NCBI GenBank assembly: GCA_944386225.1 | Contig: CALXAH010000002.1 | Span: 1 to 64,000 of the forward strand | Reading direction: 5' to 3' | From: an uncultured Gemmiger sp. | GTDB taxonomy: Bacteria; Bacillota; Clostridia; Oscillospirales; Ruminococcaceae | DNA length: 64,000 nt | Part shown: positions 51,278-59,646 of the stretch, piece after piece | Layout of the letters: each line of letters starts with the position of its first letter | Position numbering within the stretch: position 1 is the first letter of the stretch | Notes under the pieces: generated by a model | The model's database searches: none | What the model saw: only the letters and a program-made list of their open reading frames with translations | Told to the model about the DNA's origin: nothing | Position numbers and translations under genes: made by a program

Positions 51278-51320
51278 ATGACGCATGTCATACGTCTGTT
51301 CAGAAAGGCTATGGTATCAT
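51278..51320 (+). promoter_or_regulatory. Probable Crp/Fnr-type operator and promoter of the fucose-isomerase-like gene
   Basis: ATGACGCATGTCAT (51278-51291), with the same ATGAC/GTCAT arms as the site at 50999-51014, is centred about 42 bp before the start site predicted from an extended -10 (TATGG, then TATCAT at 51315-51320). No -35 match exists, as expected of an activator-dependent promoter. The 260 bases between the two sites are AT-rich and hold nothing else I recognise. Confidence 0.7.
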
Positions 51321-51386
51321 GAAAGCAACATCCCCGGCCGCAAGCGGCGGGACAAAAGAACCAATCAAACAAGGAGGAAACTTCAT

Positions 51387-52586
51387 ATGAAAAAACTGGG
51401 TATACTTCAGTTGGCCGGCGCGATCAACGAAAACGATCCGGCACTGCTGGCCTATTGCCGCGACTATCTGCAGCGGTTGAGCCAGGCTCTGGGTGAAGAA
51501 CTGACGGTGGTGGATCCCGACACCTTTGCCCGCCAGGGGCTTCCGGTGTTTTTCCTGGCTTCCGGCGGTTCTGCCAGCCTGTTCCGGGATTGCTACCGCT
51601 GTGTGGAAGGCCCTTATATTCTGCTGACTACCGCGGGCTGGAACTCGCTGCCCGCCTCGATGGAGATCCTGGGCTTTTTGCAGGAGCAGGGACTGCGGGG
51701 CGAGATTCTGCACGGTGAACCGGAAGAGATTGCCGCCCGCCTGCGGGAACTGCTTCAGGTGATCCGGGCGCGGCGGCGTCTGGCCGCCATGCGGCTGGGT
51801 GTGATCGGGGAGACGCAGACCCTGGTATCCAGCCGTGCCAACCCCGCCCGTCTGGCGGAAAACTACGGCGCCCAGCTGGTAATGCTGGAGATCGACGAAC
51901 TTGTGGATGAATATCATAAGGGCGGTTGGCAGGAAAACGAACACACCCGGACGCTGCAGACCCGCGGTTACGACCCCATCGAGATAGAAAAAGCCCTGAA
52001 CGTTTACGGCGCAGTCCAGCGGCTGATCCGGAAATATGATCTGCAGGCCGTGACCGTACGCTGCTTTGATCTGCTGGGCCGCATCGGCACTACCGGATGC
52101 CTGGCGCTGGCCATTCTGAACGCGGAAGGCATCCCCGCCGCCTGCGAAGGCGACACCCGCAGCCTGCTGAGCATGGCGGTGCTGCATCAGCTGACCGGTG
52201 AACCGGTATTCATGGCCAATCCCAGCCAGCTGGACCGGCGTCAGGATGAAATGGTATTTGCCCATTGTACCCTTCCCCTGAATATGCCCCGTCAGTACAC
52301 GCTGACCACCCATTTCGAATCCGGTATCGGGGTGGCGCTGGCAGCCGATCTGGACGAAGGCCCGGTAACTGTTTTCAAGTGTGACGAAAACGGCCGTTTC
52401 TATGTCCAGGACGCCTGGCTTCAGGAGAGCATGCACCGTCCGGATCTGTGCCGCACCCAGCTGCGGATCCGCTTGCCGGAAGGCACCGATTACTTCACCA
52501 GCCGCCCCATCGCCAACCATCAGATGGTCTGCAAGGGCCACTGGAGCAAACGGATCTGCGAATTTTTCGGCGGATCCCCCGTATGA
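51387..52586 (+). CDS. L-fucose/L-arabinose isomerase-like protein
   Basis: A 399-residue protein resembling the FucI/AraA isomerase fold. It has an N-terminal Rossmann-like part (LGILQLAGAINENDPALLAY), LGVIGETQTLVSS in the second domain, and a C-terminal part with FANPSQ-like FMANPSQLDRRQDEMVFAHCTLPL. Glu and Asp metal ligands of true FucI are only partly recognisable (AACEGDTRSLLSMAVLHQLTGEPVF), so the activity is a guess: an aldose-ketose isomerase for the sugar freed in this locus. AAGGAGG is upstream of the ATG. Divergent from, and probably co-regulated with, the Crp-sulfatase-transporter operon. Confidence 0.75.
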   Translation: MKKLGILQLAGAINENDPALLAYCRDYLQRLSQALGEELTVVDPDTFARQGLPVFFLASGGSASLFRDCYRCVEGPYILLTTAGWNSLPASMEILGFLQEQGLRGEILHGEPEEIAARLRELLQVIRARRRLAAMRLGVIGETQTLVSSRANPARLAENYGAQLVMLEIDELVDEYHKGGWQENEHTRTLQTRGYDPIEIEKALNVYGAVQRLIRKYDLQAVTVRCFDLLGRIGTTGCLALAILNAEGIPAACEGDTRSLLSMAVLHQLTGEPVFMANPSQLDRRQDEMVFAHCTLPLNMPRQYTLTTHFESGIGVALAADLDEGPVTVFKCDENGRFYVQDAWLQESMHRPDLCRTQLRIRLPEGTDYFTSRPIANHQMVCKGHWSKRICEFFGGSPV

Positions 52587-52588
52587 CA

Positions 52589-52632
52589 AACGCCCCCTGC
52601 TGCGGAATTTTTCGCAGCAGGGGGCGTTCTTA
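52589..52632. terminator. Bidirectional terminator between the isomerase-like gene and lysS
   Basis: ACGCCCCCTGCTGCG (about 52590-52604) pairs with CGCAGCAGGGGGCGT (52613-52627) over an AT-rich loop, 15 bp, between convergent genes. Confidence 0.88.
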
Positions 52633-52664
52633 TAACCAGACAGCGCTGTCCGGGCAGGGTAACA

Positions 52665-54668
52665 TCAATACAGCTTCGCGCCGGCGGGGATGCGATCGTC
52701 CAGCATCAGCAGATTCAGGCGTTCCTCGCCCTGTTCGCTGTGCACGGCGCTGATCAGCATGCCGCAGGAGTCAATGCCCATCATCTTGCGGGGCGGCAGG
52801 TTGGTAATGGCCACCAGGGTGCGGCCTACCAGCTGCTCCGGCTCGTAATACTCGTGGATGCCGCTCAGGATCACACGGGGGGTGCCGCTGCCGTCGTTCA
52901 GCTCAAAGGCCAGCAGCTTTTTGCTCTTGGGCACAGCCCAGCACTTGATGACCTTTACGGTGCGGAAATCCGACCGGCTGAAGGTCTCGAAGTCCACCGT
53001 ATCCTGGAACAGCGGCTCGATCTCCACCTTGGACAGATCCAGGGTGTTCACGGCCGGGGCCAGAATGGCGGGCACTTCGGGGGCAGCAGCAGGGGCCGGG
53101 GCGGCTTCGCCCTCCTTCTTGGGGGCCTCGCCCGTGCCCAGCGGCTTCATGGTGGGGAACAGGATGACTTCCCGGATGGTGCTGGAATTGGAGAGCATCA
53201 TGACGCAGCGGTCGATGCCCATGCCCATGCCGCCCGTGGGAGGCATGCCGTACTCCAGCGCGGTCAGGAAATCTTCATCCATCATCTCGGTCTCGTCATC
53301 GCCGCGCTCACGCTGCTCCACCTGCTTCTGAAAACGCAGGCGCTGGTCGATGGGATCGTTCAGCTCGGAGTAGGCGTTGGCCAGCTCGCTGTGACAGATG
53401 AACAGCTCGAAACGCTCGGTCAGGCGCTTGTCCTGCGGGCTGCGCTTGGTGAGCGGAGACACCTCCACCGGGTACATGGTGATGAAGGTGGGCTGCACCA
53501 GCTTCTCCTCCACCTTCTGATCGAAGCAGGCGTACAGGGCGTTGCCCCAGGTCTTTTCGGCGGCGTCAGCCAGTTCCACGCCGATGGCCTTGGCGGCGGC
53601 CACCGCTTCGGCGTCGTCGGTGATGGCGCCGAAGTCCACGCCCGCGTACTCCTTGACCGCGTCCACCATGGTCAGGCGGCGCCAGCCCGGGGTCAGGTCG
53701 ATGGTCTCGCCCTGCCACTGCACCTGATAGGTGCCCAGCAGTTCCTTGGCCGCACCGGACAGGATACCCTCGGCAATGTCCATCATGGTGTGGAAGTCGG
53801 CGTATGCCTGGTACAGCTCCACGGTGGTGAACTCGGGGTTATGCTTGGGGTCCATGCCCTCGTTGCGGAAGATGCGCCCGATCTCGTACACCCGGTCAAT
53901 GCCGCCGATGATCAGCCGCTTCAGGGGCAGCTCGGTGGCGATGCGCATGTACATGTCAATGTCCAGGGTATTGTGATGGGTAATAAAGGGCCGGGCCGCC
54001 GCACCGCCGGCGATGGTGTTCAGCACGGGGGTTTCCACCTCCATGTAGCCACGCTCGTCCAGGTAGCGGCGCATATAGCGGATAAAGCCGCTGCGGATCT
54101 CAAAGGTCTTGCGAACCTCCGGATTCATGATCAGATCCACATAGCGCTGGCGGTAACGGGTCTCCTGATCCTTCAGGCCGTGGAACTTCTCGGGCAGGGG
54201 CAGCAGGCTCTTGCTCAGCAGTACGATCTCGGTAACATGGACGCTGATCTCCCCCATCTTGGTACGGAACACAAAGCCCCGGACGCCCACGATGTCGCCG
54301 ATGTCAAACTTCTTGAAGGCCTGGTACTCGTCAACGCCCACGTCCTCACGGCGCACATACAGCTGGATACGGCCGGTGCAGTCCCGCAGGTCGGCGAAGC
54401 TGGCCTTGCCCATGACCCGCTTGCTCATCATGCGGCCCGCCATGCAGACGGCCGGGCCGTGCTCGCCCTCGGCCGGATCCACAAAGGCATCCTTGACCGG
54501 CTGGGCATAGTCGCTCTGGGGCCAGCTGGTACGCTCAAAGGGGTCCTGGCCGGCCTGCTGCAGCGCGGCCAGCTTTTCCCGGCGCACCGCTACCAGTTCG
54601 CTGTAGGAAGGTTCCGCCGCGCCGTTCTCCGGCTGGCGGGCATTGGTCGTGTTCTCGTTCTGTTCCAT
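52665..54668 (-). CDS. lysS: Lysyl-tRNA synthetase (class II) with fused C-terminal tRNA-binding domain
   Basis: Charges tRNA-Lys. An N-terminal OB domain (VCMAGRMMSKRVMGKASFADLRD) is followed by the class II core: motif 2 RIFRNEGMDPKHNPEFTTVELYQAY and motif 3 GMGMGIDRCVMM. After a Pro/Ala-rich linker (about 508-535) there is a second OB-fold like the MetRS C-terminus/Arc1p/Trbp111: FSRSDFRTVKVIKCWAVPKSKKLLAFELNDG, then GRTLVAITNLPPRKMMGIDSCGML. Total 667 residues against about 500 for a standard LysRS. The ATG at 54668 has AGGA 8 bases upstream. Confidence 0.97.
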   Translation of the reverse strand: MEQNENTTNARQPENGAAEPSYSELVAVRREKLAALQQAGQDPFERTSWPQSDYAQPVKDAFVDPAEGEHGPAVCMAGRMMSKRVMGKASFADLRDCTGRIQLYVRREDVGVDEYQAFKKFDIGDIVGVRGFVFRTKMGEISVHVTEIVLLSKSLLPLPEKFHGLKDQETRYRQRYVDLIMNPEVRKTFEIRSGFIRYMRRYLDERGYMEVETPVLNTIAGGAAARPFITHHNTLDIDMYMRIATELPLKRLIIGGIDRVYEIGRIFRNEGMDPKHNPEFTTVELYQAYADFHTMMDIAEGILSGAAKELLGTYQVQWQGETIDLTPGWRRLTMVDAVKEYAGVDFGAITDDAEAVAAAKAIGVELADAAEKTWGNALYACFDQKVEEKLVQPTFITMYPVEVSPLTKRSPQDKRLTERFELFICHSELANAYSELNDPIDQRLRFQKQVEQRERGDDETEMMDEDFLTALEYGMPPTGGMGMGIDRCVMMLSNSSTIREVILFPTMKPLGTGEAPKKEGEAAPAPAAAPEVPAILAPAVNTLDLSKVEIEPLFQDTVDFETFSRSDFRTVKVIKCWAVPKSKKLLAFELNDGSGTPRVILSGIHEYYEPEQLVGRTLVAITNLPPRKMMGIDSCGMLISAVHSEQGEERLNLLMLDDRIPAGAKLY

Positions 54669-54743
54669 CAAGGATTCCTCCCGTTTTCACTTTATGGGAT
54701 GGGCGGGGCAGAGCGCCCCGTCCCAATGTCATACACGGATAGT

Positions 54744-54754
54744 ATTATAGCATA
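54744..54754 (-). promoter_or_regulatory. Extended -10 promoter of lysS
   Basis: TATGCTATAAT on the minus strand, a perfect extended -10 with no good -35, about 75 bases before the ATG. It is the same 11-mer as in the palindromic repeats at 32.6-32.8 kb. Confidence 0.65.
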
Positions 54755-54801
54755 TTTCAGAGGGCTGCGTACAGGGTTTTTCCCGGATTTTCCGCCAAAA
54801 A

Positions 54802-54833
54802 ACGAAAAAAGAGAGGCCGAAGCCTCTCTTTTC
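54802..54833 (-). terminator. Terminator of greA
   Basis: On the minus strand AAGAGAGGC-TTCG-GCCTCTCTTTTTT, 9 bp with a stable TTCG loop and a long T run, directly after the greA stop. Confidence 0.93.
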
Positions 54834-54843
54834 TGCGTTGGAA

Positions 54844-55335
54844 TTACAGCTGCGCGCGGGAGATCTCCAGGATCTTGTACACGCAGGTCGCGCCGTTGGG
54901 CAGCTGGATCTCGGCGGTCTCGCCCACCTTTTTGCCCAGCAGACCCGCGCCCACCGGGCTCTCGTCGCTGATTTTGCCGTTCATCGGGTCGGCTTCGGTG
55001 GAGCCCACGATATCGTACTCGTCCACGTCGCCGTCCTCGTCCTCGATCTTCACATGGGAGCCCACCGACACCGCATCCAGATTCAGATCCTCGTTGTCGA
55101 TCACCCGCACGTGCTTGAGCATTGCCTCCAGCTGGGCGATCCGGCTCTCAATAAAGGCCTGTTCGTTCTTGGCCTCGTCGTACTCGCTGTTCTCGGACAG
55201 GTCACCGAAGCCGCGGGCGGTCTTGATCTTCTCCGCCACGTCCTTACGGCGCACCGTCTTGAGTTCTTCCAGTTCCTGCTCCAAAGCGGTCAGACCAGAC
55301 CGGCTGATCACGATCTCTTTCGCCATAGTATCCAT
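54844..55335 (-). CDS. greA: Transcription elongation factor GreA
   Basis: A 163-residue Gre factor that enters the RNA polymerase secondary channel and stimulates cleavage of backtracked RNA. The N-terminal coiled coil carries the acidic tip ([20 protein letters not shown]), followed by the globular domain with [30 protein letters not shown]. Start at 55335 (AAGGAG 4-5 bases upstream) or at the ATG at 55326. Monocistronic, with consensus promoter and strong terminator. Confidence 0.97.
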   Translation of the reverse strand: MDTMAKEIVISRSGLTALEQELEELKTVRRKDVAEKIKTARGFGDLSENSEYDEAKNEQAFIESRIAQLEAMLKHVRVIDNEDLNLDAVSVGSHVKIEDEDGDVDEYDIVGSTEADPMNGKISDESPVGAGLLGKKVGETAEIQLPNGATCVYKILEISRAQL

Positions 55336-55400
55336 TTCACTCCTTGCTCCGCAGGGTTTGGATGGCTTTCCCTCCGGGCATCCGCCCCGCTAATTTTGAT

Positions 55401-55429
55401 ATTATAGCCCACGCACATACTTCTGTCAA
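55401..55429 (-). promoter_or_regulatory. Promoter of greA
   Basis: TTGACA (55424-55429), 17 bp, TATAAT (55401-55406) on the minus strand: both hexamers are perfect. Confidence 0.92.
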
Positions 55430-55577
55430 CCAAAGTGGGTATTTTTGGACAGTTAAACAAAAAACGACTTTCTTTTTTGACAGAGCACGCACCGCCCGCG
55501 GCAAATCCGGCGCCGGAACAGCCCAAAATCCGCGAAAGGGGCCCGCTTGCGCGGCAGGGCTGCGGCCGCAGGGCCGC

Positions 55578-55610
55578 AGGAAAACCCCGGGCAGCGGGCT
55601 GCCCGGGGCC
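55578..55610 (-). terminator. Terminator of the EF-G-like gene
   Basis: On the minus strand GGCCCCGGGCAG-CCCG-CTGCCCGGGG followed by TTTTCC, about 40 bases after the stop. Confidence 0.9.
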
Positions 55611-55646
55611 TTGCTGTTACTGCATTGTATGAGGGTATGGGAAGGA

Positions 55647-57725
55647 TTATTCGTCGTCGGCGGGGCCGTTGCCCAGCTTCTTGGCTTCCTCGATGACCTT
55701 GCCTTCCAGCATGGAGGGCAGCGGCTCATAACGGGTGAACTCCAGGGTGAACCAGCCGCGGCCCTGGGTCAGCTGCCGCATAAAGGTGGTGAAGTCCTGC
55801 ATTTCGGCCATGGGCACCTCGGCCTCCACCATCTGCAGGCCGTCCTCGTCCGGGTGCATGCCCAGCACGCGGCCGCGGCGCTTGGTCACGTCGCCCATGA
55901 TGTCGCCGGTGTTGTCGCCGGGCACGTGGGCTTTCAGGGTGCCCATCGGCTCCAGCAGGATGGGGCCCGCCTGGGGCAGAGCCGCCTTGTAAGCCAGCTT
56001 GGCCGCCATGATGAAGGCCATTTCGCTGGAGTCTACCGGGTGATAGCTGCCGTCCAGCAGGGTGGCTTTCAGGCCCACCACCGGATAACCGGCCAGCACA
56101 CCGTGGGCGGACGCCTGGCGCAGGCCCTTTTCCACGGCGGGGAAGTAGTTCTTGGGCACGCTGCCGCCGAACACCTTCTCCTCAAATACCAGTTCTTCGC
56201 TGTCGCAGGGCTCGAATTCGATCCACACGTCACCAAACTGGCCGTGGCCGCCGGTCTGCTTCTTGTGGCGGCCCTGGGCCTTGCACTTTTTGCGGATGGA
56301 TTCACGATAGGCCACGCGGGGCGTTTCCAGGGTGACCTCCACGCCGAATTTGGCTTTCAGCTTGGCCACCACCACGTCCAGGTGCTGCTCGCCCAGGCCG
56401 CTCAGCAGCTGCTGACCGGTCTCGCTGTCCACACGGTAGCAGACGGTGGGATCTTCCTCGATCAGGCGGGTGAGCGCCGCGCCGATCTTGCCCTCGTCCC
56501 CTTTCTTGGCCACCTTGACCGCCATGGACAGGGTGGGAATCGGGAACGCCGGACGGGGCAGCGCCGCCACGCGGGCGGGGTCGCACAGGGTATCGCCGGT
56601 CTGGGCGGCGGGCAGCTTGGTGATCGCGCCCATATCGCCGGCGGGGATCGCGTCTGCGTCGGTCTGCTTTTTGCCGCGCACGGTGAGCAGCTTGCCCAGG
56701 CGCTCGGTCTCGCCGGTGCGGGCGTTGACCAGGGTGCTGGAAGAAGTGAGCTTGCCGCTGAGCACACGCACGTAGCTCAGCTTGCCCACAAAGGGATCGG
56801 CTACCGTTTTATATACGTATACGGCGGTGGGCTCGGCTTCGTCGCACTTGAACTCCACCTCGGCGCCGTCGGCGTCCACGCCGGTGCGGCCGCCCGCGCG
56901 CTCGGCGCTGGGCAGCAGACGTACCATGTTGAGCAGCAGCATATCCAGCGCCTGCAGGTTCACGGGGCTGCCGCAGAACACCGGGGTGATGATGCCGTTC
57001 TTAACGCCCAGGCGCATGCCTTCCACGATTTCCTCGGTGGTAAAGGGCTCGCCCTCGAAGAACTTTTCCATCAGCGCGTCGTCGGTTTCGGCCACGGCTT
57101 CGCTCATGGCTTCTACCAGACCTTCCAGACGGTGGCCCATATTGGGCAATTCGATCTGGATCTGTTTGCCGCCCTCATACTTGAAGGCTTTCTGGCTGAA
57201 CAGGTTCACGTAGGCAACCGTGCCGTCGTCCAGACGCACCGGCACCACGCAGGGGCAGATGGAGGGGCCGAAACGGGTTTTCAGATCCTCCAGAATCTTA
57301 TAGAAATTGGCATTCTCCAGATCCATCTTGGAGATGAAGATCATACGGCTCTTGCCCTGCTTTTCGGCCATCTTGTAGGCCTTTTCCGCGCCTACCGACA
57401 CGCCGCTGCGGCCGGATACGCAGATCAGCACACTTTCCACCGCGGGCAGCCCTTCGTACATGCCTACCTCAAAGTCAAACAGGCCGGGCACGTCGATCAT
57501 GTTCAGCTTGATGTCCTCATACTGCACGGGCGCCACCGCGGCCGACAGCGAGGCGTGGCGCTTGGCCTCCTCGGGATCGAAGTCGCAGACGGTGTTGCCG
57601 TCCTCCACACGACCCATGCGCTCCAGCGCACCGGTGGTGTAGAGCAGAGATTCCACCAGGGTGGTCTTGCCGCAGCCGGCGTGGCCCGCGACGAGAATGT
57701 TGCAGATTTTGTTCGCTTGGTTCAT
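55647..57725 (-). CDS. EF-G-like translational GTPase (EF-G2 group) with altered G3 motif
   Basis: A 692-residue five-domain GTPase with EF-G architecture. G1 is AGHAGCGKTT (13-22) and G4 is SKMD. G3 reads DVPGL (78-82) where true EF-G has DTPGH, so the GTP-hydrolysing histidine is replaced by leucine. Domain IV contains KKQTGGHGQFGDVWIEFEPCD and domain V DPTKRRGRVLGM-like DVTKRRGRVLGMHPDEDG. Proteins of this second EF-G group are widespread; their role is not settled and they do not replace EF-G. The gene stands alone, with a terminator and no rpsL/rpsG neighbours. Confidence 0.9.
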   Translation of the reverse strand: MNQANKICNILVAGHAGCGKTTLVESLLYTTGALERMGRVEDGNTVCDFDPEEAKRHASLSAAVAPVQYEDIKLNMIDVPGLFDFEVGMYEGLPAVESVLICVSGRSGVSVGAEKAYKMAEKQGKSRMIFISKMDLENANFYKILEDLKTRFGPSICPCVVPVRLDDGTVAYVNLFSQKAFKYEGGKQIQIELPNMGHRLEGLVEAMSEAVAETDDALMEKFFEGEPFTTEEIVEGMRLGVKNGIITPVFCGSPVNLQALDMLLLNMVRLLPSAERAGGRTGVDADGAEVEFKCDEAEPTAVYVYKTVADPFVGKLSYVRVLSGKLTSSSTLVNARTGETERLGKLLTVRGKKQTDADAIPAGDMGAITKLPAAQTGDTLCDPARVAALPRPAFPIPTLSMAVKVAKKGDEGKIGAALTRLIEEDPTVCYRVDSETGQQLLSGLGEQHLDVVVAKLKAKFGVEVTLETPRVAYRESIRKKCKAQGRHKKQTGGHGQFGDVWIEFEPCDSEELVFEEKVFGGSVPKNYFPAVEKGLRQASAHGVLAGYPVVGLKATLLDGSYHPVDSSEMAFIMAAKLAYKAALPQAGPILLEPMGTLKAHVPGDNTGDIMGDVTKRRGRVLGMHPDEDGLQMVEAEVPMAEMQDFTTFMRQLTQGRGWFTLEFTRYEPLPSMLEGKVIEEAKKLGNGPADDE

Positions 57726-57928
57726 GTCGTTACCTCTCCCCGCTGCCGCCTGAGTTTGCCCCGACCGGAACGCGGCAGCGCTTATGCAATAATTTTACCA
57801 TAATACTTTTCATATTCAAATACAAAACTGGTAACTATGGACGAAAACCCGCCCAAAATTTCCCGCTACAGTTTGTGTATTGTGCCGAAAGCGGATAAAA
57901 AACCGACAAAGTTTTCGTCGATTCAGGA

Positions 57929-57957
57929 TTGTAGACCGCCGCAAAAGGTGATACAAT
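57929..57957 (+). promoter_or_regulatory. Promoter of the YerC-like gene
   Basis: TTGTAG (57929-57934), 17 bp, TACAAT (57952-57957). It lies about 50 bases before the ATG. Confidence 0.65.
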
Positions 57958-58009
57958 ATATAAGAGAAAATGCGCGGCCATGTATGCCGCACCAAAAAGG
58001 AGAAAGGCT

Positions 58010-58306
58010 ATGCCAAAAAAAATCGCCGCTGAGCGCAACATGGAATTTTACCGGGCGATCCTGCTGCTGAAAGACGAGGACGAGTGCCGCCGCTTTTTTG
58101 ACGACATCTGCAGTGCCGCGGAACTGAGCTCCATGGAGCAGCGCTACCAGGTGGCCGCCCTGCTTACCGAGGGCAAGGTGTACACCGACATTCTTGAGCG
58201 TACCGGCGCTTCCAGCGCCACCATCAGCCGTGTGAACCGCATGCTGCAGGGGGGCACCGGCGCCGTATCGGAAATTTTAGAGCGCAGCAAAACTTCGACT
58301 CGCTAA
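58010..58306 (+). CDS. YerC/YecD-family TrpR-like repressor
   Basis: A 98-residue all-helical protein with a TrpR-type helix-turn-helix (SSMEQRYQVAALLTEGKVYTDILERTGASSATISRVNRML). The YerC family is conserved in Firmicutes next to different genes; its targets are not established. AAAAGGAGAAAGG stands before the ATG at 58010. Monocistronic, with terminator. Confidence 0.92.
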   Translation: MPKKIAAERNMEFYRAILLLKDEDECRRFFDDICSAAELSSMEQRYQVAALLTEGKVYTDILERTGASSATISRVNRMLQGGTGAVSEILERSKTSTR

Positions 58307-58330
58307 ATGCAGAAAGTATTCTGCAGAAGA

Positions 58331-58366
58331 AAGCGCGCGCCCCGCACAAGGGGCGCGCGCTTTTGA
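58331..58366. terminator. Bidirectional terminator
   Basis: AAGCGCGCGCCCC-GCACAA-GGGGCGCGCGCTTTT, 11-13 bp, between the YerC-like gene and the convergent permease gene. Confidence 0.9.
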
Positions 58367-58382
58367 TTTGTTGCTTTTTATC

Positions 58383-59501
58383 TCACGCCAGACCCATGGC
58401 CCAGGCCATGGCCAGCAGTATCACCAGACCCGCCGCATTGACCGCGGCAAACCAGCCCAGGAACCGGCCCATACGGGCATCCGGGCTGCGGGCGTAGAGT
58501 TTGAGGGAAATCAGGCTGGCCAGCGAGGCCACCGGGGTGCCCAGACCGCCCAGGTCGGTACCCAGCAGCAGGCCCGCGCCGTCGCTTGTGAAGCCGGACA
58601 ACAGCACCGCGGCGGGCACATTGCTGATCAGCTGGCTGGCCGCGGCGGCGGTGAACAGGGTACTGCGGGCCAGCATGGCCTCCAGCAGGCCGCGCACCGC
58701 CGGGATGGCCCCCAGATTGCCCGAGAACACAAAGAAACAGACAAAGGTGGCCAGCAGGCTGTAGTCCACCGTGCGCAGGGTGCCGCGGGAAAGCAGCAGC
58801 AGGGCCGCCAGGGTTACCACGAACACCGCGGGCACCGGCAGGACATGCAGCACCGACAGCAGGCAGAGCACAAACAGCGTGCCGAACAGCACCAGGCTGC
58901 GGGCCGCAGGGGCCGGGGCGGGGCTGTCCATCCGCACCTGTACCGACTGGTTGGGCAGCAGCAGGCAGGGCAGCAGAACCCCCACCAGGCTTACCGCTGC
59001 AAAGGGGCCCACCAGTGCCAGGAACTCGCCAAAAGAAAACCCGTACCGGCTGTACAGATACAGGTTCTGGGGGTTGCCCATGGGCAGCGCCATGCTGCCC
59101 AGGTTGGCCGCCGCCGTCTGCAGCACCACCACCAGCGGGGCCTGTTCGGCCCGGCCGCAGAGCCCCAGCAGCAGCACCGCGAAGGGCACAAAGGTAAGCA
59201 GCGCCACGTCGTTGGTGATGAGCATGGAGCTGAAGAAGGGCAGCAGCACCAGCACCCCGCAGAGCAGCCGGAAGCTTTTGCGGCCCGCCAGCAGACGACG
59301 GCCCAGCCAGTCGAACAGGCCGCTGGCCTGCAGCCCGGCCACCACCGCCATCAGGCAGAACAGCTGCATGAGCACATTCCAGTCGATATACCCCAGCCAG
59401 GCCGCGCTGGGCGGTACCCAGAACGCGCTTACCGCTGCGCACACAAAGGCGATGCAGAGCACCGCCTCCTTTTTCATCCATCCCCACACCTTTGCCGCCA
59501 T
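58383..59501 (-). CDS. ArsB/NhaD-superfamily anion permease (SLC13/citrate-transporter-like)
   Basis: A 372-residue membrane protein with about ten helices in two pseudo-repeats. GLFDWLGRRLLAGRK, SSMLITNDVALLTFVPFAVLLL and NLGSMALPMGNPQNLYLYSRYG in the first half, with SQLISNVPAAVLLSGF in the second, match the SNT/NP-rich hairpins of the ArsB/NhaD and SLC13 (DASS) transporters. The substrate may be a dicarboxylate, sulfate or another anion. AGGAG stands 10 bases before the ATG at 59501. The permease is shorter than typical DASS proteins (about 450). Confidence 0.82.
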   Translation of the reverse strand: MAAKVWGWMKKEAVLCIAFVCAAVSAFWVPPSAAWLGYIDWNVLMQLFCLMAVVAGLQASGLFDWLGRRLLAGRKSFRLLCGVLVLLPFFSSMLITNDVALLTFVPFAVLLLGLCGRAEQAPLVVVLQTAAANLGSMALPMGNPQNLYLYSRYGFSFGEFLALVGPFAAVSLVGVLLPCLLLPNQSVQVRMDSPAPAPAARSLVLFGTLFVLCLLSVLHVLPVPAVFVVTLAALLLLSRGTLRTVDYSLLATFVCFFVFSGNLGAIPAVRGLLEAMLARSTLFTAAAASQLISNVPAAVLLSGFTSDGAGLLLGTDLGGLGTPVASLASLISLKLYARSPDARMGRFLGWFAAVNAAGLVILLAMAWAMGLA

Positions 59502-59526
59502 CCGCCGCACACTCCTCTTTTTTCCG

Positions 59527-59560
59527 CACAAAACCCGCCGGTAGTCCTGCCGGCGGGCAT
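59527..59560 (-). terminator. Terminator of the membrane-anchored HTH gene
   Basis: On the minus strand GCCCGCCGG-CAGGACTA-CCGGCGGGTTTTG (59534-59557), located after the HTH gene and before the anion permease gene. Confidence 0.75.
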
Positions 59561-59646
59561 TTTTCCTCTGACCGGTTTTCCGGCGCTTGTTATCATAGCA
59601 CATTTGTCCGGGAAAAGAAAGGTTTCCTGCGCAAACCAGCGCATTT

